DNA of 27,943 nt from Actinomycetes bacterium (GTDB lineage: Bacteria; Actinomycetota; Actinomycetes; Propionibacteriales; Nocardioidaceae): the NCBI GenBank assembly GCA_023417775.1, contig JAEZEJ010000024.1, forward strand, positions 1-27,943. Direction: 5' to 3'. Positions 22,968 to 27,943 of the stretch are shown here, in pieces. The notes beneath the pieces are model-generated. The model was not told where the DNA came from and made no database searches. It worked only from the letters and a program-made list of their open reading frames with translations. A program made the translations under genes and the position numbers. Every line of letters starts with the position of its first letter. Within the stretch, counting starts at the first letter, position 1.

Positions 22968-24461
22968 ATGCAGGTGGAGCTGCGGGGGATCGCCAAACGC
23001 TTTCCCGGTGTCATCGCCAATCACGATGTCGATCTCACGATCCGGTCCGGGGCCGTCCATGCCCTCATCGGAGAGAACGGCGCCGGCAAGTCGACGCTGA
23101 TGAAGATCCTCTACGGCGTGCAGAGCGCCGATGACGGCACGATCCTCATCGACGGCGAGGAGCGGCGATTCGCGTCGCCGACCGATGCCATCCAGGCCGG
23201 TATCGGCATGGTGTTCCAGCACTTCATGCTCGCCGACAATCTCACGGTGCTCGAGAACATCGTGCTCGGCGCGGAGAAACTGCACGGGATCGGGGAGAAG
23301 GCGCGCCAGCGCGTAAAAGAGATCTCCGCGGAGTTCGGCTTCGACATCGACCCGGGCATCCGCGTCGCCGAGCTCGGCGTCGCGGCCCGTCAGCGGGTGG
23401 AGATCCTCAAGGTGCTCTACCGCGGGGCCCGGCTCATCATCCTCGACGAGCCCACGGCGGTCCTCGTGCCGCAGGAGGTGGACATCCTCTTCGCCAACCT
23501 GCGCGAGCTCGTCGCCTCGGGCTGCTCGGTGCTGTTCATCTCGCACAAGCTCGACGAGGTGCTCCAGATCGCCGATGACATCACGGTGATGCGTCGCGGT
23601 ACCACCGTCGGCACGGCCGATCCGGCGACGGCCACCCGCCAGCAGCTCGCGGAGCTCATGGTCGGCGCGGAACTGCCCACGCCGGAGCTCAGTGCCGACA
23701 CGGTGACGGAGACGCCGGTGCTCTCGCTCCGGTCGATCTCCCTGGTCAACGACACCGGCCGCACGCTCCTGCAGGATCTCGACCTGACGATCCACCGGGG
23801 GGAGATCGTCGGCATCGCCGGGGTCGAGGGCAACGGACAGACCGAGCTCGTCGAGGTCATCATGGGCATGCGGCGGGCCAGCGCGGGCAGCATCGTGCTG
23901 GCCGAGGAGGACATCACGCGGCTGTCGGTGCGCAAGGTCCGCGAGCGGGGGGTCGGCTTCATCCCGGAGGATCGACACCGCCACGGCGTCGTGCTCGACT
24001 TCCCGCTGTGGGAGAACCGCATCCTCGGACACCAGACCACGGCACCGGTGGTGCGCGGGCCGCTGCTCAGTCCCGGCGGGGCGCGACGGGACGCCGAACG
24101 GATCATCGAGTCCTATGACGTCCGGACGCCGTCGGTGCACACCACGGCACGTGCGCTCTCGGGCGGCAACCAGCAGAAGTTCATCGTCGGCCGCGAGATG
24201 AGCGGTGACCCGATCCTGCTGCTGGCCTCGCATCCCACCCGCGGCGTGGACGTCGGCGCGCAGGCCGCCATCTGGGACCACATCCGCCGCGCGCGTCAGG
24301 AGGGCTTGGGCGTGTTGCTGATCTCCGCCGATCTCGATGAGCTGATCGGCCTGTCCGATCGTCTCGAGGTCATCCTGCGCGGGCGCTTCACCGCCCGCCT
24401 CGACCCACGGGACGTGACCGCACAGGAGCTCGGCACGGCCATGACAGGAGGGGCGGCATGA
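22968..24461 (+). CDS. ABC transporter ATP-binding protein, fused double domain (nucleoside importer)
   Basis: This 497-residue ATPase has two nucleotide-binding domains like YufO/RbsA-type importers. Domain 1 has a canonical Walker A (GENGAGKST, 35-43), Q-loop FQHFMLADNLTVLENI, Walker B LIILDEPTAVLVPQE and H-loop ISHKLDEV, but its signature is LGVAARQ (136-142) in place of the usual LSVGxxQ. Domain 2 has the family's unusual Walker A without Lys (GVEGNGQTEL), an intact LSGGNQQKF signature, and LLLASHPTRGVD lacking the catalytic Glu. Only the site formed by domain 1 Walker motifs and domain 2 signature looks competent. ATG at 22968; stop overlaps the first permease (ATGA). Confidence 0.95.
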   Translation: MQVELRGIAKRFPGVIANHDVDLTIRSGAVHALIGENGAGKSTLMKILYGVQSADDGTILIDGEERRFASPTDAIQAGIGMVFQHFMLADNLTVLENIVLGAEKLHGIGEKARQRVKEISAEFGFDIDPGIRVAELGVAARQRVEILKVLYRGARLIILDEPTAVLVPQEVDILFANLRELVASGCSVLFISHKLDEVLQIADDITVMRRGTTVGTADPATATRQQLAELMVGAELPTPELSADTVTETPVLSLRSISLVNDTGRTLLQDLDLTIHRGEIVGIAGVEGNGQTELVEVIMGMRRASAGSIVLAEEDITRLSVRKVRERGVGFIPEDRHRHGVVLDFPLWENRILGHQTTAPVVRGPLLSPGGARRDAERIIESYDVRTPSVHTTARALSGGNQQKFIVGREMSGDPILLLASHPTRGVDVGAQAAIWDHIRRARQEGLGVLLISADLDELIGLSDRLEVILRGRFTARLDPRDVTAQELGTAMTGGAA

Positions 24462-25591
24462 GCGAGCGCAGCGAGAGCCGCGGCGGCGACAGCCAGCTCG
24501 TCCGGCGGCTGACGCAGACGGTGACCTACTCGATCGTCCCCACCCTCGTGGCGATCGCGGCCGCGTTGCTGGCCACCGCGGCCATCGTCTGGATCTCCGG
24601 GGCTCCCGTCGGCGGCTTCCTCGACGCGATGCTCTCGATGCCCGGCGAGCGCGATCTGGTCATCATCATCAACCAGGCCTCCATGATCGCCCTGTCGGCC
24701 TTCGCCGCGGCGATCTGCTTCCGGATGAATATCTTCAATATCGGCGTCGAGGGCCAGTACATCATCGGGGCATGTGCCGGGGCGTTCTTCGCCGGCGCGG
24801 GCATCGTGCCCGGCCCGCTGAACATCCTGGCCACGCTCGTCGTCGCGATGGCCGCCGGCATGGGATGGGCGATGATCGCCGCCGTCTTGAACGTGACCCG
24901 CGGCGTCAGCGAGGTCATCTCGGCGATCATGCTGAACTACGTGGCCCTCACGCTCGCCGGCTATCTGGTCAAGACCTATGGCTCGAAGAGCGGCTACACC
25001 TTCACCACGGGCACCATCCCGCCGTCCAGCCAGCCCCTCGGCTTCGGCATCTTCTCCGGCGCCCCCGATGTCTGGGCGCTGGCCATCCTCGCGGTGATCG
25101 TCGCGGTCGGCTACTCCTTCCTGCTGGGCTGGACGCGCTTCGGCTTCGATCTGCGGACCGCCGGCGAGTCCCGGACCGCGGCCCTCGCCAATGGCATCAA
25201 CCCCAAGAAGATGGTGCTCATCACGATGGCGATCTCCGGGGCGATCGCCGGTCTGGTGTGGATGCCGAGCTTCTTCGGCAGCACCCACACCTTCGGCATC
25301 CCCGAGTACTTCCAGCGAGGGCTCGGCTTCACCGGCCTCGCGGTCGCGCTGCTCGGCCGCAACACCTCCCTCGGGATCTTCTTCGGCGCGACCCTGTTCG
25401 CCTTCCTGTCGACCCAGTCCAATCGGCTGCAGAGCGTGGGCGTGGGACGCGATGTCGTCGAGATCACCCAGGGTGTCGTCGTCCTCATGGTCGTCATCGC
25501 CTTCGAGATCTCGCGGCGGATGAAGGCGCGCCGCGAGCAGGAGAGGGTCGCCCGAGAACTCGGCTCCAGCACGGAGGGGGTGCGCGCATGA
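24458..25591 (+). CDS. ABC transporter permease (nucleoside importer, subunit 1)
   Basis: This 377-residue, roughly 8-10-helix permease of the BPD_transp_2 (RbsC/YufP) type carries the conserved FRMNIFNIGVEGQYIIGACAGAFFAG, the coupling region VTRGVSEVISAIMLNYVAL, and GFDLRTAGESRTAALANGINPKKMVLITMAISGAIAGL. N- and C-terminal tails are cytoplasmic and charged. Together with the second permease it forms the heterodimeric channel. ATG overlaps the ATPase TGA by four bases. Confidence 0.95.
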   Translation: MSERSESRGGDSQLVRRLTQTVTYSIVPTLVAIAAALLATAAIVWISGAPVGGFLDAMLSMPGERDLVIIINQASMIALSAFAAAICFRMNIFNIGVEGQYIIGACAGAFFAGAGIVPGPLNILATLVVAMAAGMGWAMIAAVLNVTRGVSEVISAIMLNYVALTLAGYLVKTYGSKSGYTFTTGTIPPSSQPLGFGIFSGAPDVWALAILAVIVAVGYSFLLGWTRFGFDLRTAGESRTAALANGINPKKMVLITMAISGAIAGLVWMPSFFGSTHTFGIPEYFQRGLGFTGLAVALLGRNTSLGIFFGATLFAFLSTQSNRLQSVGVGRDVVEITQGVVVLMVVIAFEISRRMKARREQERVARELGSSTEGVRA

Positions 25592-26829
25592 CCCGCTCCA
25601 TCGCCGCACCGTCCGCCGTCCGGCAAGTGCGCTATCTGACCTGGATCGTCGTCCTCGCGGTGCTCGTGACCGTCTCGCTCGTGCGCGTGCTGACCGATCA
25701 GAACCGTATGACGACCCCGGGCACGCTGCGGCTCGCGCTGATCGCCGCCTGCCCGATCCTGCTCGCCGGTCTCGGGGGGCTGTGGGCCGAGCGCGCCGGC
25801 ATCGTCAACATCGGCTTGGAGGGCCAGATGCTCCTGGGCACCTGGGGCGCGGCCTTCTTCGCCTATCACTTCGGCGCCTGGGCCGGAGTGCTCGGCGCGA
25901 TCGCCATGGGTGCGCTGGGCGGTCTGCTGCATGGTCTGGCGACGGTCACCTTCGGGGTCGACCACATCATCTCGGGTGTCGCGATCAATATCGTCGGGCT
26001 CGGTGCCGTCGGCTATCTGGCGCAGACCTTCTTCATCGACTACGAGGGCGGAGGACCGCGCAATCTCTCGGGCTATGCGGTTCCGCGGGAGATCACCATC
26101 CCCGGTATCTCGTCGGCCGCCCGGTGGGTGTCCGAGCAACGCTGGTTCCTCGTGTCGGACGTGGCCGGGGCGATCGCCGGCGTCACCACGCGACTGTCGC
26201 TGCTGACGATTCTGACCCTGCTGCTCGTGGCCTTCACCGCCTGGGTGCTCTGGCGCACCTCCTTCGGGCTGCGACTGCGCTCCTGCGGCGAGAGCCCGCA
26301 GGCTGCCGAGACGCTCGGGGTCAACGTGTACCGGTACAAGTACATCGCCGTCATCATCTCCGGCGGCTTCGCCGGACTGGGAGGCGCCTATCTGGCGATG
26401 GTGGCGTCGTCCTCCTTCACCACCGGGCAGACCAACGGACGCGGCTACATCGGGCTGGCCTCGATGATCTTCGGCAACTGGAATCCCACCGGCGTCCTGG
26501 CCAGTTCGCTGATGTTCGGCTACGCCGACGGCATCAGCCTGCTCTCCAACAACGGACCGCTGGTGCACGCCATCCTGCTGCTGCTCGCGGTGCTGCTGCT
26601 CGGCTACGCGGCGCTCAAGTTCCGTCGCGGGGAGCGGGTGACGGCGATCGTGATCGCCGGCATCGCGGTCGCGCTGTTCGCCTGGTATCTCGCGGTGGAC
26701 TCCGTGCCCTCGGACTTCACCGGAATGACCCCCTACATCCTGACGCTGTTCGTGCTCGCGGTGGCGGCCCAACGACTACGCATGCCGGCCGCGGACGGCA
26801 AGCCCTATCGCAAGGGACAGGCCGGATGA
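25588..26829 (+). CDS. ABC transporter permease (nucleoside importer, subunit 2)
   Basis: This 413-residue multi-spanning permease of the YufQ/BPD_transp_2 type has GLWAERAGIVNIGLEGQMLLGTWGAAF, GVDHIISGVAINIVGLG, RTSFGLRLRSCGESPQAAETLGVNVYRYKYIAVIISGGFAGLGGAYL and FTTGQTNGRGYIGLASMIFGNWNPTG. It is longer than typical (about 300-320) by an extra hydrophobic C-terminal region (about 328-402, ending YILTLFVLAVAAQRLRMPAA), as in other actinobacterial copies. The ATG at 25588 overlaps the preceding TGA; upstream frame is a shadow. The next gene begins within its last codons (ATGA). Confidence 0.95.
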   Translation: MTRSIAAPSAVRQVRYLTWIVVLAVLVTVSLVRVLTDQNRMTTPGTLRLALIAACPILLAGLGGLWAERAGIVNIGLEGQMLLGTWGAAFFAYHFGAWAGVLGAIAMGALGGLLHGLATVTFGVDHIISGVAINIVGLGAVGYLAQTFFIDYEGGGPRNLSGYAVPREITIPGISSAARWVSEQRWFLVSDVAGAIAGVTTRLSLLTILTLLLVAFTAWVLWRTSFGLRLRSCGESPQAAETLGVNVYRYKYIAVIISGGFAGLGGAYLAMVASSSFTTGQTNGRGYIGLASMIFGNWNPTGVLASSLMFGYADGISLLSNNGPLVHAILLLLAVLLLGYAALKFRRGERVTAIVIAGIAVALFAWYLAVDSVPSDFTGMTPYILTLFVLAVAAQRLRMPAADGKPYRKGQAG

Positions 26830-27248
26830 GCGCGGGATTCGGATTCACCTCGGCTGCCGCGCCGGTGGACTGGGACGCGCTCACCCGCTATGCCACCGAG
26901 GTCATGGCGCGGGCCTATGCGCCCTACTCCTCCTATCGAGTCGGAGCGGCCGGGCTGGTCGAGGACGGTCGGGTGGTGCTCGGCTGCAATGTCGAGAATG
27001 CGGCCTACGGGGTCGCCCTGTGCGCCGAGTGCGGGATGATCTCGGCCCTGCATTCGACCGGCGGCGGGCGGCTGCGGGCGGTGGTCTGCGTCGACGGCAA
27101 TGGACGGCCGATCATGCCGTGCGGACGCTGTCGTCAGCTGATCTGGGAGCATGGGGGAGCCGACTGCCAGGTGCTCACGGCTCGCGGGCCGGTGACGATG
27201 GCCGAGGTGCTTCCCGATGCCTTCGACGAGACGGATCTGCAGCAGTGA
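26826..27248 (+). CDS. cdd: Cytidine deaminase
   Basis: This 140-residue enzyme deaminates cytidine and deoxycytidine to (deoxy)uridine. The zinc-site motifs are present: NVENAAYGVALCAEC (Zn ligand Cys66, catalytic Glu68) and PCGRCRQ (Cys99, Cys102), with the substrate-binding YAPYSSYRVGAA just upstream. The homotetrameric small type is expected. The ATG overlaps the permease stop by four bases, so the enzyme is co-produced with the importer and points to pyrimidine nucleoside salvage. In many actinobacteria deoA follows here; in this window a P450 gene does. Confidence 0.96.
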   Translation: MSAGFGFTSAAAPVDWDALTRYATEVMARAYAPYSSYRVGAAGLVEDGRVVLGCNVENAAYGVALCAECGMISALHSTGGGRLRAVVCVDGNGRPIMPCGRCRQLIWEHGGADCQVLTARGPVTMAEVLPDAFDETDLQQ

Positions 27249-27250
27249 CC

Positions 27251-27313
27251 AGGAGGACCATCATGCCGACGCTTCCCACCGGTCGTCACCTGTTCCGGGC
27301 GGTGATCGCATGA
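27251..27313 (+). CDS. 16-residue micro-ORF with strong ribosome binding site, P450 leader
   Basis: AGGAGG (27251-27256) is placed six bases before ATG at 27263, which opens a reading frame of 16 codons (MPTLPTGRHLFRAVIA) ending in TGA at 27311-27313. That stop overlaps the P450 ATG at 27310 (ATGA). The coordinates given include the ribosome binding site. Apart from the coupling geometry there is nothing to identify a function: it may be a leader peptide that drives translation of the P450, which has no ribosome binding site of its own, or a remnant of a lost gene. Confidence 0.55.
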   Translation, partial: RRTIMPTLPTGRHLFRAVIA

Positions 27314-27903
27314 CCGTCCGGCTCGACCCCTCGGATCCGGGCTTCCTCGACGATCCGTACCCGGTCCTCGCCGAGCTGCGCGCCGAGGCGCCGATGGTGT
27401 GGCACGAGCCGTGGGAACTGTGGCTCGCCACCACCCACGCCTCCGTCAGCGCCGTCCTGCGTGATCGGCGCTTCGGCCGGCTCTGGCAGGACCATGAGCC
27501 GGCGGACCGGATGGAGCCGTTCAACGCCTTGCACCGCAACCAGATGATGGAGAACGAGCCGCCCGCGCACACCCGGCTGCGCCGCCTCGTCGCCGGTGCC
27601 TTCGGTCGCGGTCACGTCGAGCGGATGCGGCCGCGGATCGCCGAGCTCGCGGCCTCCATGCTCGACGCGCCCGACGGAGTGGGCGAGCAGTTGCGCGACG
27701 GTGTCCATGTGGACATCCTCGCGTCCTATGCCGAGCCGATGCCGGTCTTCGTCATCGCCGACCTGCTCGGCGTGCCGCGTGCCGATCACCAGGATCTGCG
27801 CCGCTGGTCGCAGGCCATCGTGCACATGTACGAGCCCGATGTCGACGCGGTCACCCGCGAGCCGGCGGTCGAGGCGAGCCGGGACTTCTCGGCCTATGTG
27901 CGC
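27310..27903 (+). CDS. Cytochrome P450, N-terminal part (truncated by the contig end)
   Basis: About 198 residues of a soluble bacterial P450 are visible: the opening RLDPSDPGFLDDPYPVLAELRAEAPMVWHEP, RDRRFGR, the B'-C region with NEPPAHTRLRRLVAGAFG (typical helix C motif EPPxHTRLRR), and VFVIADLLGVPRADHQDLRRWSQAI. The oxygen-binding I helix, ExxR and haem-binding Cys loop lie beyond the end, so the substrate cannot be guessed. The coding sequence loses sense at about 27903, where homopolymer G/C begins. The start overlaps the micro-ORF stop. Presence downstream of cdd is unusual. Confidence 0.9.
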
Positions 27904-27943
27904 GGGGGGGGGGGGCCCCCACGCCCCCCCCCCCCGGCGGGGG
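27904..27943. other. Homopolymer G/C run, probable sequence artefact at contig end
   Basis: After GTGCGC the sequence becomes almost pure runs of G and then C (12 G, 5 C, A, C, G, then a long C run, then G-rich). In the P450 frame this would encode GGGGPPRPPPPAG, unlike any P450. It looks like a mis-assembled or low-quality read end. Confidence 0.7.

Noticed and set aside
21833..23020. 395-residue minus-strand frame opposite the bmp lipoprotein
   Set aside because: It is a codon-bias shadow of the lipoprotein gene and also crosses the attenuator hairpin.
24772..25587. Long upstream extension of the second permease frame
   Set aside because: It lies inside the first permease in another frame and is Arg-rich nonsense; the ATG at 25588 overlaps the preceding stop in the operon pattern.

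Overview
The window is about 28 kb of very GC-rich DNA, roughly 70% by eye. Genes are tightly packed with many 1-8 base stop/start overlaps, GTG starts are common, and many -10 boxes have the form TANNNT placed about six bases before the start codon. Gene content and order indicate an actinobacterium. The block pgsA - DUF881 - DUF1290 - DUF881 - gcvH - garA - ftsR - DUF151 - merR - gcvP reproduces, gene for gene and almost without insertions, the order I know from the Mycobacterium tuberculosis Rv1822-Rv1832 region. It does not look mycobacterial in detail; a member of the Propionibacteriales is my guess, not something the sequence proves.

Region 1 (1-9002): a Mn/Fe superoxide dismutase, cut off at the window start, runs leftward. 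Diverging from it is a long rightward cluster combining phospholipid synthesis (pgsA), three small membrane proteins, the glycine-cleavage lipoyl carrier (gcvH), the FHA-domain metabolic switch (garA), two MerR-type regulators around a DUF151 protein, and gcvP preceded by a single-aptamer glycine riboswitch. The cluster links glycine/one-carbon metabolism, 2-oxoglutarate flux control and cell-envelope/division regulation.

Region 2 (9003-11807): small membrane proteins, an SRPBCC protein, a DUF1905 protein and a metallo-beta-lactamase-fold hydrolase. Between the two membrane-protein genes lies a 216-base foldback element with 20-base perfect terminal inverted repeats, built from six related palindromic units. 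It is the most unusual non-coding structure here.

Region 3 (11819-16006, leftward): a sulfate-assimilation operon cysH-cysD-cysN-cysG. It covers ATP sulfurylase, APS reductase and sirohaem synthesis; the sirohaem-dependent sulfite reductase itself is not in the window.

Region 4 (16128-21620): a 48-residue GPGG-type membrane microprotein, a Sua5/YciO/YrdC protein, a small membrane protein, a MarR-MFS efflux pair, an SRPBCC protein, an M20 amidohydrolase and a universal stress protein. Most of these appear to be leaderless.

Region 5 (21806-27943): a BMP-family nucleoside ABC importer (lipoprotein, double ATPase, two permeases) followed by cytidine deaminase, a 16-codon micro-ORF and the start of a cytochrome P450. 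The last ~40 bases are G/C homopolymer runs that look like a corrupted contig end. No rRNA, tRNA, CRISPR array, transposase or prophage gene was seen.
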